A stretch of 61,052 nucleotides of DNA, taken from contig CASEKF010000066.1 of assembly GCA_949288455.1 (NCBI GenBank), forward strand, positions 1 through 61,052, in the 5' to 3' direction. Both the position numbers and the translations under genes were made by a program. This DNA comes from an uncultured bacterium. Its GTDB lineage: Bacteria > Vulcanimicrobiota > CADAWZ01. Below the pieces are notes generated by a model. The model had not been told where the DNA came from and searched no databases. It saw only the letters and a program-made list of their open reading frames with translations. Shown here one piece after another: positions 50,298-58,610 of the stretch (the stretch's first letter is position 1; every line of letters starts with the position of its first letter).

Positions 50298-51245
50298 CTA
50301 TTTGATTATCCTTTCGTTACTTTGTCTTGTCCGTTCTATTACGTATCCTACTCCGCCGGCGTTAGAAAGCCAAGCTTTTGCGTATTCTGCCCGAGGATAG
50401 ACCGTCAGTCCTTTCGTTTCGTCTCGTTCGGCGCTGTCTAGGCATAGAGCGTTTCCTTTTTCGTCGAATCCGCAGATTACCGTTACATGTCCGGCGGAAC
50501 TTTCAGTTTTAGAGCCGGTAAGTTCGTTTTTGGCATAGGCTACGCAAGCTGCTACGGGTATCCCTTCGTTAATAAGTTCTTCCGCTTCGTATAGAGAAGA
50601 AAAATAACGAACATAGCTTGGAAAACCGTATAAGTAAGCCGTTTGAGCCGCGCGCCACCACAGCCCGTACATTCCGTAGTATTTATCGTACGTTAGTTTG
50701 GCGAAATCTTTCGTTTCAACTTTTTTCCCATAGCTTTCCATTATCATGCATATGGAAGCGCTTTGACATACATGTTCCGCTATTTCCCGTTCTTCTTTAG
50801 TTTGGGTTCGAAACGGTACGTTTAAATAGTTTTTTTTGGGAATATATTCCGAGTCGTATTTTTTCTCTTCGTCGTACTTCAGTTCGCTGAAAGCGAAAGA
50901 TACTGAACCTGAATAAAAGTTGGGATCGTCCGATATTACTCTTAGAACGCAAGATTTTAAAGGTTCGTCAGAAGATATATAGTCGATATCTACCTTAACT
51001 ACGCCGTCAGTTTTCTTTCCCTCTTCGATAGTTTTTCCCCAGCTTCCAAAAAAAAGCCAGTCTGACCATTTGCCGGATTTATTTTTTACTTTAATTTCGG
51101 CTTTGTAAGACAAATTGGAATTTGACGAAAAGTTAAAAGAAGGTATTACTTCTTTAAAAAGGAATCCCGGAGATATTTCGGGAAAAATTTTCACGCCGTA
51201 TGAATTATAGCGCAGGGAAACTAGAGATTTTCTGCCGTTGTTCAT
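50298..51245 (-). CDS. C39-like peptidase without signal peptide
   Basis: A 315-aa protein. An N-terminal beta-sandwich (about 1-120) is followed by a papain-like C39-type peptidase (about 140-300) with the nucleophile in EHVCQSASICMIMESYGKK, a His in SAGHVTVICGFDEKG and an Asp in CLDSAERDE. C39 enzymes usually process or degrade peptides, often at the membrane, but no signal peptide or helix is seen here. The neighbouring genes encode folate-related enzymes and a DUF3084 protein, so its role in the operon is unclear. The C39-like protein at 12670 shares the fold only. Confidence 0.75.
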   Translation of the reverse strand: MNNGRKSLVSLRYNSYGVKIFPEISPGFLFKEVIPSFNFSSNSNLSYKAEIKVKNKSGKWSDWLFFGSWGKTIEEGKKTDGVVKVDIDYISSDEPLKSCVLRVISDDPNFYSGSVSFAFSELKYDEEKKYDSEYIPKKNYLNVPFRTQTKEEREIAEHVCQSASICMIMESYGKKVETKDFAKLTYDKYYGMYGLWWRAAQTAYLYGFPSYVRYFSSLYEAEELINEGIPVAACVAYAKNELTGSKTESSAGHVTVICGFDEKGNALCLDSAERDETKGLTVYPRAEYAKAWLSNAGGVGYVIERTRQSNERIIK

Positions 51246-51258
51246 AAAACTTTCCTTT

Positions 51259-52194
51259 CTATATAGCTTTTTTTATATCCATATAGATTTCCAAGGGGCC
51301 TCTGTTGTCAGTTTCCTTTAACGCTCTTACCGTGACGTCGCATATTTGTTTTGAGTTCGCTATTTCTTGTATGGTATCAGTAAATTCGCTGCGTTTTATT
51401 TCTATTAATTGCAAAGTAATAGGATTTTCGATCATTCCCTGATTTATAGCTTTTATTTTAGCTTTAAGAATAAGTTTTGAAAGATCTGATGCTATATTTT
51501 CCGCCGTTTCCGAGCCGTTTATTTTGCCGGATATTATTTCGTCTCCTTGATTGAAAACTTTTGGGATATATTCCTTTACTATAAATCGAACGGTAAATTT
51601 TTCTCCTAATAACACATAGTTGTCCGCGGTAGGCTCCAATATTACTTTGCCTTTTATTTTGTCTAAAGCTGACACTAAGTTATCCATATCTCTATTGTAA
51701 TAACCTGCTATTTTACCGTCGTCTGGATGAGTAAATTGAGTTTGCATAATTTCCGCTACGCTTTCGTTTTTTTGAAGAGCTTCTCGGTTTACGTATGTCA
51801 TAGTTTGCTCTATTTGTTCCCTTATTTGCTCGGGAGTTTTAGTTCCGTCTATTATTGCGGTCAATATCGGCTCTCCCGGTCTGTAGATAACTCCGCCCAT
51901 TTGAGTTTGCTCTATCGTTTTGGCCGTTATTTCCGAAACTTTATTCCCGTATTGAGTTAGTCCGGTAGTGAAAAAGGTGCGTATTTCCCAGGAAGATAAA
52001 AGAGCGAACGTAAGCGTAGTAGTAGCGATGAGAGAACCCGTTAAAGACGTGATAAGAACGGACGTATGTCTGGGTCTTAAATTGAAAACTGACATTTTTT
52101 TCCTGCCTATGTATCGTCCAAGTTGATTTCCAAGATATGAAACTATAGCTCCTAGAAGGAAAAGACCTAAGTAAGTAAAAATTAATCTTGCCAT
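51259..52194 (-). CDS. DUF3084-type membrane protein
   Basis: A 311-aa protein with two N-terminal membrane helices (about 5-22 and 50-70) joined by the typical loop LGRYIGRKKMSVFNLRPRHT, the best conserved part of DUF3084 proteins. The remaining 230 residues form a soluble beta/alpha domain with a coiled-coil-like part around 115-150. DUF3084 proteins are found in cyanobacteria and some Firmicutes; function unknown. It begins the long minus-strand operon. The start lies 129 bases from the divergent YjbQ start. Confidence 0.82.
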   Translation of the reverse strand: MARLIFTYLGLFLLGAIVSYLGNQLGRYIGRKKMSVFNLRPRHTSVLITSLTGSLIATTTLTFALLSSWEIRTFFTTGLTQYGNKVSEITAKTIEQTQMGGVIYRPGEPILTAIIDGTKTPEQIREQIEQTMTYVNREALQKNESVAEIMQTQFTHPDDGKIAGYYNRDMDNLVSALDKIKGKVILEPTADNYVLLGEKFTVRFIVKEYIPKVFNQGDEIISGKINGSETAENIASDLSKLILKAKIKAINQGMIENPITLQLIEIKRSEFTDTIQEIANSKQICDVTVRALKETDNRGPLEIYMDIKKAI

Positions 52195-52323
52195 GTGTAG
52201 CGCAAATCCTGATTTAGTAAAAATTTCTTTAATTTTGTTCTATGTTATTTTTTTATACCCTTTTAGTTTGGATAAAATAGACATGCGACTTTTTTGAATA
52301 TATTTATGGAAGGAGTTTATTTT

Positions 52324-52743
52324 ATGAAATCATTTGTCGAGCGTATCGTAGTCAATATTCCGCAACGCAGGGATTACGTCAACATTACCGAAAAAGTAGA
52401 AGAACTGCTAAAAAAAAGCGGTATAAAGGAAGGCCTTTGCTTGGTTAACGCGATGCATATAACGGCTTCCGTATATATTAACGACGACGAAAGAGGTTTA
52501 TTGCAAGATTACGATGATTTTCTCGAAAGACTAGCTCCCCATGAGCCTATTTCTCAATATAGGCATAACAGAACCGGAGAAGATAACGGAGACGCCCATA
52601 TTAAACGTCAGATAACGGGCAGAGAAGTAGTCGTCGCCGTGACGGACGGGAAATTAGACTTCGGGCCTTGGGAGCAAATTTTTTACGCTGAGTTCGACGG
52701 AAGGAGAAACAAAAGAATTTTGGTTAAAATAATAGGAGAGTAG
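52324..52743 (+). CDS. YjbQ family (UPF0047) protein
   Basis: A 139-aa protein of the YjbQ/UPF0047 family, which forms a small beta barrel with a His cluster and has been linked to thiamine phosphate synthase activity. Typical residues are [34 protein letters not shown] and [19 protein letters not shown] set the start at 52324, with AAGGAG about 8 bases upstream; the longer frame from 52294 has no site. The TPR gene starts three bases after the stop, with AGGAG from this gene's end as its ribosome binding site. Confidence 0.9.
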   Translation: MKSFVERIVVNIPQRRDYVNITEKVEELLKKSGIKEGLCLVNAMHITASVYINDDERGLLQDYDDFLERLAPHEPISQYRHNRTGEDNGDAHIKRQITGREVVVAVTDGKLDFGPWEQIFYAEFDGRRNKRILVKIIGE

Positions 52744-52745
52744 GA

Positions 52746-53741
52746 GTGTCTGCGAAAAATATAAATAACAGGCCAGATATTAGGCCTAAGGAAATTTTTG
52801 ACAAGGTTAGGCAATTAAATTCCGAAGGTAAGTGTCAACATTCTAAAAATTTATTGGATAAACATTGGGATAATTTAAAAGATTTGCCTGTGGCAAATTT
52901 ATATTCCGGAATTTGCTGCATGTATTTAAATCGCGTAGAAGAAGCTAAAGAATATTTTAGCGAAGCTCATAGACTTTCTCCTAATAATTATCTTGCGGAA
53001 GATTATTTGACATTGTGTTCTTTTATGTTGGGAGACGACGCTGTCTTAGAAAAAATAAAGATTGAAAAACTTCATGCTTCTAAGGAGTTCACAGCTTTTT
53101 TATACAGAGCTCTTACGGCTCGTATCGTCAGCGCGGGGCTTGAAAATGGAGAGGTAAAACCGTATGACGGCGAAGAAATCTCGGCATCTGAGTATGCGGT
53201 CGGAGCTTGTTCTGATTCGGAGCCCCCTGAGTCGTCCTCTGGTGGAAAAACTTCGGCTTTTTCGCTGATTTCTTTAGCGGAAGAAATGATGTCTTACATT
53301 TATTTTACTATAGGTAAAATAACGGCGGATAGAGAGTTATATCCGCAGGCGGAAGTTTTTTTTAGAAAAGCCTTGGCCTATTCTGATAATATTCGTCGTA
53401 TTCGCTACTGTTTTGGCGAGACTTTGTTCTTTTTAAAAAAATATGACGAAGCTTTGCTTGAGTTCAGAAAAGCCGAAGAAACCGAAGGCGAAGCTCCGGA
53501 AACCATGTATTATTTAGGGATTACTTTAAAGGAACTCGGCAAGTACGACGAAGCCGAACGTTATCTATTTAAGGCTATAGACGCTTTTTCAAAATTTCCG
53601 GAAGCCTATTTTACTCTTGGAGAGATTGCCGTTATTAAAGGAACATTGGATAAATCTTTAGAGTATTTTATGAAAACCGCGTCTGGCGACGCTGTTATTC
53701 TTGACGAATTATTGAAAAAAGCTCGGGAAAAATTGTTATAG
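52746..53741 (+). CDS. TPR-repeat protein
   Basis: A 331-aa cytoplasmic protein with two TPR regions: about 45-105 (LYSGICCMYLNRVEEAKEYF) and about 205-315, where AEVFFRKALAYSDNI, YCFGETLFFLKKYDEALLEF, MYYLGITLKELGKYDEAERY and YFTLGEIAVIKGTLDKS follow the TPR consensus. The middle part (about 145-175) is a low-complexity Ser/Glu linker. TPRs bind other proteins; the partner is unknown. It begins with GTG at 52746, three bases after the YjbQ stop, so the two are translationally coupled. Confidence 0.8.
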   Translation: MSAKNINNRPDIRPKEIFDKVRQLNSEGKCQHSKNLLDKHWDNLKDLPVANLYSGICCMYLNRVEEAKEYFSEAHRLSPNNYLAEDYLTLCSFMLGDDAVLEKIKIEKLHASKEFTAFLYRALTARIVSAGLENGEVKPYDGEEISASEYAVGACSDSEPPESSSGGKTSAFSLISLAEEMMSYIYFTIGKITADRELYPQAEVFFRKALAYSDNIRRIRYCFGETLFFLKKYDEALLEFRKAEETEGEAPETMYYLGITLKELGKYDEAERYLFKAIDAFSKFPEAYFTLGEIAVIKGTLDKSLEYFMKTASGDAVILDELLKKAREKLL

Positions 53742-53818
53742 AGCCAGCGAAAAAAAGATATTAGTTCTTATTTGTTGAAAACGTTCGCGATAGCTTAAAT
53801 TTTTTTTTATAAAAACAC

Positions 53819-53847
53819 TTTACAAATACGTTTAAATTGCTTATGAT
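53819..53847 (+). promoter_or_regulatory. Promoter of speD-speE
   Basis: TTTACA at 53819-53824 and TATGAT at 53842-53847 are separated by 17 bases, about 90 bases before speD. No polyamine riboswitch was recognised in the leader. Confidence 0.65.
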
Positions 53848-53938
53848 ATATCCATTGATTTTTTACCCAAAAAAATATAAATCGGGGGTGGGATCTCCAT
53901 ACTTTTACTTATAGTTAAATAGAAAGGGGTGGCTTGCC

Positions 53939-54361
53939 ATGAAAGCTATTGGTTGTCATATTATTGCGGAATTGTCTCATTGCAATCCGAAGACTCTTAC
54001 TGATCTCGCGTTGATAAAGGACATCATGGTAGGGGCTGCCTTGGAAGCCAAGGCTGAAATAAAAGAAACTGCGTTTCATAGATTTACTCCTCAGGGCGTT
54101 AGCGGAGTAGTAGTTATCGCAGAGTCTCATTTGTCGATTCATACATGGCCGGAGCTTGGATACGCGGCTATAGACGTGTATACCTGCGGCGAAAGCACGG
54201 ATCCATGGAGCGCATGTAATTATGTTGCTCGGCGGCTTGAGGCTGAAGACGTATCGGTATCCGAAGTAAAAAGAGGCATACCTAACAGCAGAAATTATTT
54301 CAGTCATGTATTCTCTAAGACACATTTATCCGGAGGTAGGCAAATTGTCCAAAGCGCGTAA
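53939..54361 (+). CDS. speD: S-adenosylmethionine decarboxylase proenzyme
   Basis: A 140-aa class 1b enzyme that makes decarboxylated S-adenosylmethionine, the aminopropyl donor for spermidine. It processes itself to a pyruvoyl enzyme at Ser63 in AESHLSIHTWPE; the helper His68 and Cys83 (TCGES) are at the positions known from Thermotoga SpeD. The upstream AAAGGGG sits about 15 bases before the ATG. Its last codons overlap the start of speE (TTG at 54345), so the two are translated together, as expected for enzymes that act in sequence. Confidence 0.97.
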   Translation: MKAIGCHIIAELSHCNPKTLTDLALIKDIMVGAALEAKAEIKETAFHRFTPQGVSGVVVIAESHLSIHTWPELGYAAIDVYTCGESTDPWSACNYVARRLEAEDVSVSEVKRGIPNSRNYFSHVFSKTHLSGGRQIVQSA

Positions 54362-55274
54362 TTGGTGGTGGTTTATAGACAGAATAGGGGATTACGAATC
54401 CCATATGCATGCCATCACTCATACTATTTGCCATGAAAGAACGGAATATCAGGAAGTTGGCATCGTAAACAGCGTAGTATACGGTAAGATTCTAGTTTTA
54501 GACGGAGATATGCAGTCTTCCCAATATGATGAATTTATTTATCATGAGTCTCTCGTTCATCCGGCTATGATAGCCCATCCTAATCCTGAAAAAGTACTGG
54601 TTTTGGGCGGAGGAGAAGGAGCTACGCTTCGCGAAGTTCTTCGACATAAAACCGTTAAAAAAGCGGTGATGGTAGACATAGATAAAAGGCTTGTAGAATT
54701 GTGCAGGGAATTTTTGCCCGAATATTCCGCTGGAGCTTTCGAAGATCCTAGAACGGAAGTAGTTTTTGCCGACGTTCTTGAATGGATGAAGACTTGCGAC
54801 GAAAAATTTGACGTCATAGTAGGAGATTTAACTGATCCTCTGCCGCAAACTCCCGCTTACGGTTTATATTCGATGCCGTTTTTTGAACTTTTGAAGCGGC
54901 GTTTGTCAGAGGGAGGAATTTTTGTAACTCAGTCGTCTAGAATTTCATTTGTTGATATGTATCTTCATAACGTATTATATAAGACGATGACCGAAGCTTT
55001 TCCGATCCTTAGAACCGCTTGCGCTCATATACCTGGATTTGACGTGCCTTGGTCGTTTACTTCGGCTTCATATGAGATCGATCCGATTAAGCTTAATAGG
55101 GAAGAGATTGATTCTCGCATATCGAGTCGCCTTATTTCGGAATTAAAATATTATGACGGCGAAACTCATACCGGACTTTTTGCCTTGCCTTTGCATGTGA
55201 GAAAAGCGAGACGAGAATTTCTTGAGGATCCGAAATTTCCAGAAGGAAAATCTTCCCCTGTATTTATAATATAG
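54345..55274 (+). CDS. speE: Polyamine aminopropyltransferase (spermidine synthase)
   Basis: A 309-aa enzyme that transfers the aminopropyl group to putrescine or a related amine. Family motifs are present: GDMQSSQYDEFIYHESLVHP (putrescine-binding Asp and Glu), VLVLGGGEGATLREVL (nucleotide-binding glycine loop) and VIVGDLTDP. The start is TTG at 54345, where GGAGG (54332-54336) sits eight bases upstream; the ATG at 54306 is too early and lacks a site. It overlaps the end of speD by 17 bases. Whether the product is spermidine or another amine cannot be read from sequence. A TTATCGCGATAA palindrome lies just past the stop. Confidence 0.95.
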   Translation: MSKARNWWWFIDRIGDYESHMHAITHTICHERTEYQEVGIVNSVVYGKILVLDGDMQSSQYDEFIYHESLVHPAMIAHPNPEKVLVLGGGEGATLREVLRHKTVKKAVMVDIDKRLVELCREFLPEYSAGAFEDPRTEVVFADVLEWMKTCDEKFDVIVGDLTDPLPQTPAYGLYSMPFFELLKRRLSEGGIFVTQSSRISFVDMYLHNVLYKTMTEAFPILRTACAHIPGFDVPWSFTSASYEIDPIKLNREEIDSRISSRLISELKYYDGETHTGLFALPLHVRKARREFLEDPKFPEGKSSPVFII

Positions 55275-55277
55275 ATG

Positions 55278-55289
55278 TTATCGCGATAA
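55278..55289. promoter_or_regulatory. Palindrome before cdaA
   Basis: A perfect 12-base palindrome, TTATCGCGATAA, lies in the short gap between speE and cdaA. It may be a regulator site. Confidence 0.3.
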
Positions 55290-55389
55290 TACGTTTGATT
55301 TATTAAAGGGGGTGTCTTTTCGGTAGTATAACTTGTTACACTACGGTGAAGGCTCCTTTTTTGTTTTTTATGCCGGAGAAAAATCAAGT

Positions 55390-56262
55390 ATGCTTTATAT
55401 GAATTTTTTGCATACGATAACTTTAAGAGATATCGTAGATATTTTGGTGGTTTCAGTTCTCGTTTATTACGTTCTTCTGCTGATACGCGGCACGCGAGGT
55501 ATGCAGATAGCTAAGGGAGTTTTGATTTTGATAGTCGTAATGTTTGTTTGTCGATTTTTTGGCCTGCAGACTGTCAATTGGCTTCTTCAAGCTTTGTTGT
55601 ATGGAATAGTCGTAGCTTTGCCGATCGTTTTTCAGCCGGAGCTGAGAAGAATGTTGGTTAGCCTTGGAACGGGAAGAGGCATAACCGACTCTTTTAAAAA
55701 AGTCGTAGACGTCACGATTCATGTTCAAACCGTAGATAATATTTTATGGTCTCTTGAGCAGTTGTCGGATACTAAAACGGGAGCTCTTATAGCTATTGAG
55801 CGGCAAACGGGTCTTGAAGAATATTGCGAAACCGGCACTATGCTTAACGCGGATATTTCCGCTAAATTGATTTTCAGCATATTTAATACTAAAAGTCCGC
55901 TTCATGACGGAGCCGTTATTATAAAAGATTTTCGTATAGCCGCTGCTAGCTGCTATCTGCCTCTTTCTGAAAACGTTGAGAATAAAAATAAGACCGGAAA
56001 AAAAGGATATGGCACTCGTCATAGAGCGGCTATTGGACTTTCCGAACAGACTGACGCCGTAGTTTTGATAGTATCCGAAGAGACGGGAAACGTATCGGTA
56101 GCTCATAACGGAAGAATAGTCACTGTTAAGGATCTTGAAATTATAAAAATTTTTCTCTTGAACCTTTATCAAAATGCGCGTAATCCCGTTTCTTTAGATT
56201 TCGTTTTATCAGAGGAGCTGTCTGAAAATGCCAAAATTTCTGAAACAAAATCTCAGTCTTAA
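55390..56262 (+). CDS. cdaA: Diadenylate cyclase CdaA
   Basis: A 290-aa membrane enzyme that makes cyclic di-AMP from ATP, a messenger that controls potassium and osmotic balance. About three N-terminal helices (LRDIVDILVVSVLVYYVLLL to RFF) are followed by a DAC domain (about 95-270) with the signature SPLHDGAVII and GTRHRAAIGLSE. It starts at ATG 55390, preceded by GGAG at about 11 bases; the ATG at 55399 is also possible, and the longer frame from 55333 begins with a non-coding stretch. cdaR overlaps its end by 35 bases. The order cdaA-cdaR-glmM is the classic Gram-positive arrangement. Confidence 0.95.
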   Translation: MLYMNFLHTITLRDIVDILVVSVLVYYVLLLIRGTRGMQIAKGVLILIVVMFVCRFFGLQTVNWLLQALLYGIVVALPIVFQPELRRMLVSLGTGRGITDSFKKVVDVTIHVQTVDNILWSLEQLSDTKTGALIAIERQTGLEEYCETGTMLNADISAKLIFSIFNTKSPLHDGAVIIKDFRIAAASCYLPLSENVENKNKTGKKGYGTRHRAAIGLSEQTDAVVLIVSEETGNVSVAHNGRIVTVKDLEIIKIFLLNLYQNARNPVSLDFVLSEELSENAKISETKSQS

Positions 56263-57172
56263 AGTATTATGCCTGCTTATAAGCGTTATATTATGGGGCG
56301 CGTTAAAATATACGGCTCCGGTTGACTTTAGGAATATTTATCATACCAGTCTGTATATTCCGGTTTCTTTTGTTAACGAACCGGAAGGTTTGGTAGTTTC
56401 TACTCGAGACGAAACCGTTTTAGCCGAAATAAAGGGGAGTCCGGATTTACTGTCTGCGCTTTCTCCGGGACAATTTAGCGCTGAAGCGGATCTTAACGGA
56501 TTAAAAAAAGGAATCAGCACGGTTGATCTCGACGTTAAATTTCCTCCGGGAGTAACTTTGACAAAACTTCAGCCTTCAAGGATCAACGTGACCCTTGAAC
56601 CTTACAAATCTATCCCCATGAAAATTTCTCTTGAGTCGTTCGGACAACCGGCTTTCGGATATTCCGTAACCGGTTATCAGATTTCGCCCGAACGCATAGG
56701 AGTTTCAGGAGCCGAATCGGCGGTTAATATGGTCGATAAATTGTTAGTTGAAGCGAACGTTCAAGGTATAAATGCTTACACTACTTTCCGGCTTCCTATA
56801 GCGGCCTATGATAAATCGGGCAACGAATTGTCAAACGTAATTATTTCTCCCGCTTTTGTCAGCGCCAGTTTTCAGGTAAGCAGAGGCTATAGAGTTCAAT
56901 CCGTCTCGGTAGTTCCGATTTTTTCAGGTAATCTTCCTAATGATTACGAGCTTTCTAAAGTGACTTTAGTCCCTCCGGTCGTCTCTCTAAGAATTCCTGA
57001 TGGAGTTAAGTTTGAGGCGGATACTATAGATACGCTGCCGATAGATTTATCCGGACTTACTAAAAATGACGTTAGGAAAATTGATTTGGATCTTCCGGAT
57101 AAAGTGTCGGTTATAAAGGACGCATCTATAAAGATATATTTTGTCGTTACAAAGAAAGGAAAAAAGAAGTGA
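56228..57172 (+). CDS. cdaR: YbbR-domain regulator CdaR
   Basis: A 314-aa protein that anchors at the membrane by one N-terminal helix (LKVLCLLISVILWGALKY) and carries about three or four YbbR domains outside it, visible as repeated PVSFVNEPEGLVV-like and IPMKISLESFGQPAFGYSV-like beta units. In Firmicutes CdaR binds CdaA and controls its activity. GAGGAG lies upstream of the ATG. Its stop overlaps the GTG start of glmM by GTGA. Confidence 0.93.
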   Translation: MPKFLKQNLSLKVLCLLISVILWGALKYTAPVDFRNIYHTSLYIPVSFVNEPEGLVVSTRDETVLAEIKGSPDLLSALSPGQFSAEADLNGLKKGISTVDLDVKFPPGVTLTKLQPSRINVTLEPYKSIPMKISLESFGQPAFGYSVTGYQISPERIGVSGAESAVNMVDKLLVEANVQGINAYTTFRLPIAAYDKSGNELSNVIISPAFVSASFQVSRGYRVQSVSVVPIFSGNLPNDYELSKVTLVPPVVSLRIPDGVKFEADTIDTLPIDLSGLTKNDVRKIDLDLPDKVSVIKDASIKIYFVVTKKGKKK

Positions 57173-58497
57173 CAGAGCGTTTTTTTGGAACAGACGGAAT
57201 CAGAGGGGTAGCAAATAGAAAATTAACTTGCGAATTAGCCTTAGCCGCAGGCAGGGCCTGCGCCGAGGTATTTGAAAATGAGAAAAGTCTTTTGATAGCG
57301 AGAGATACTCGTATATCAGGACAGATGCTCGAATGCGCTTTTGTCGCGGGAGCGGCTTCTATGGGTATGAATTCTATAATTGCCGGAGTGATTCCGACTC
57401 CTGCGGCCGCTCTTTTAACTCGTTTAAAAAAATGCGGTCTTGGCGTTATGATATCAGCTTCGCATAATGGTATAAACGATAATGGAATTAAAATTTTTTC
57501 CGGAGAAGGGTTTAAGCTTTCCGACGAGACTGAGCTCCTTATAGAGAAAGCGATGAGCGGCAAGTTTGAAAATTTGCCGATTGGAGAAGGCATAGGAACT
57601 TTCGAATATTATAATGAGGCGGGGCAGATTTATATAGATTATATTAAAAATTCTGTGAACGCGGATCTGACCGGTATGAAAATAGCTCTTGATTGCGCAT
57701 TCGGAGCAGCTTATAGATGTGCCGGAGAACTGTTTAGAAGCATGGGAGCGGAAGTCCTTGAGATAAATAACGAATGCGACGGCTCCAGAATAAACGTCGC
57801 CTGCGGATCTACCGATATGTCTTCTCTGTCGGAACTTGTCAGACGAGAGAAATGCGATATGGGCGCGGCTTATGACGGAGACGCTGATAGAGTTTTGTTT
57901 GTCGACGAAAATGGAGACAGGATAGACGGAGATCAAATTATGGGATTGATAGCTCTAAATTTAAAAAGAAAGGGCAGGCTTTCCGGAAACGTCGTAGTTT
58001 CTACGGTTATGAGCAATATGGGTTTTGAGCGAACGATGAAATCGCATGGAATAGATTTTGTTAGAACGGCCGTAGGAGATCGTTTTGTTATCGAGCAGAT
58101 CAGACGGAGAGGGGCGTCTATAGGAGGCGAACAATCCGGCCATATTATTTTGAGCGACTTTAATACGACCGGAGACGGCATGCTTGTTTCGGCCGTTACC
58201 GCGGCTATTCTCAAAGCGTCCGGAGAAAAATTCAGCCGTATATCCTCCGTGTTTAAACCGTATCCCCAAGTTTTGCTTAACGTCAAAGTTTCCTCCGCTA
58301 AAGGCTGGGATTCTGATCCAGATATCGCGGCTGAGATTCAAACTCAAGAAAAAAAATTATCAGATAGAGGCAGAATACTTGTAAGACCTTCCGGAACGGA
58401 ACCTTTGATAAGAGTGATGGTCGAGAGCGAAATGGAAAAAGAGACTTTGGCTTCCGCTAAAGCAATAGCGGAGATAATAGAAAGGAAGCTAGCTTAG
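57169..58497 (+). CDS. glmM: Phosphoglucosamine mutase GlmM
   Basis: A 442-aa mutase that converts glucosamine-6-phosphate to glucosamine-1-phosphate for UDP-GlcNAc and thus peptidoglycan. The family start RFFGTDGIRGVAN, the catalytic Ser98 in MISASHNG, the metal-binding loop YDGDADRVLFVD, GGEQSGHIILSDF and the phosphate-binding RPSGTEPLIRVM are all present. The GTG start overlaps the cdaR stop as GTGA, so it is translated with cdaR. In Firmicutes GlmM can bind and inhibit CdaA, linking cell-wall precursor supply to c-di-AMP. Confidence 0.97.
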   Translation: MTERFFGTDGIRGVANRKLTCELALAAGRACAEVFENEKSLLIARDTRISGQMLECAFVAGAASMGMNSIIAGVIPTPAAALLTRLKKCGLGVMISASHNGINDNGIKIFSGEGFKLSDETELLIEKAMSGKFENLPIGEGIGTFEYYNEAGQIYIDYIKNSVNADLTGMKIALDCAFGAAYRCAGELFRSMGAEVLEINNECDGSRINVACGSTDMSSLSELVRREKCDMGAAYDGDADRVLFVDENGDRIDGDQIMGLIALNLKRKGRLSGNVVVSTVMSNMGFERTMKSHGIDFVRTAVGDRFVIEQIRRRGASIGGEQSGHIILSDFNTTGDGMLVSAVTAAILKASGEKFSRISSVFKPYPQVLLNVKVSSAKGWDSDPDIAAEIQTQEKKLSDRGRILVRPSGTEPLIRVMVESEMEKETLASAKAIAEIIERKLA

Positions 58498-58610
58498 TTC
58501 CCGCTCCCTTTTCATTAATTTTTACAAGCTTGCGCTCTTATAGACGCAGACTTTGATTTTATGCATAACGGCTGTCAAAGAGCCTGTTTAAGGAGTTGTT
58601 TATAAAAGAT

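Noticed and set aside
55275-55389. c-di-AMP (ydaO-type) riboswitch before cdaA
   Set aside because: The gap is too short and no conserved core was recognised.
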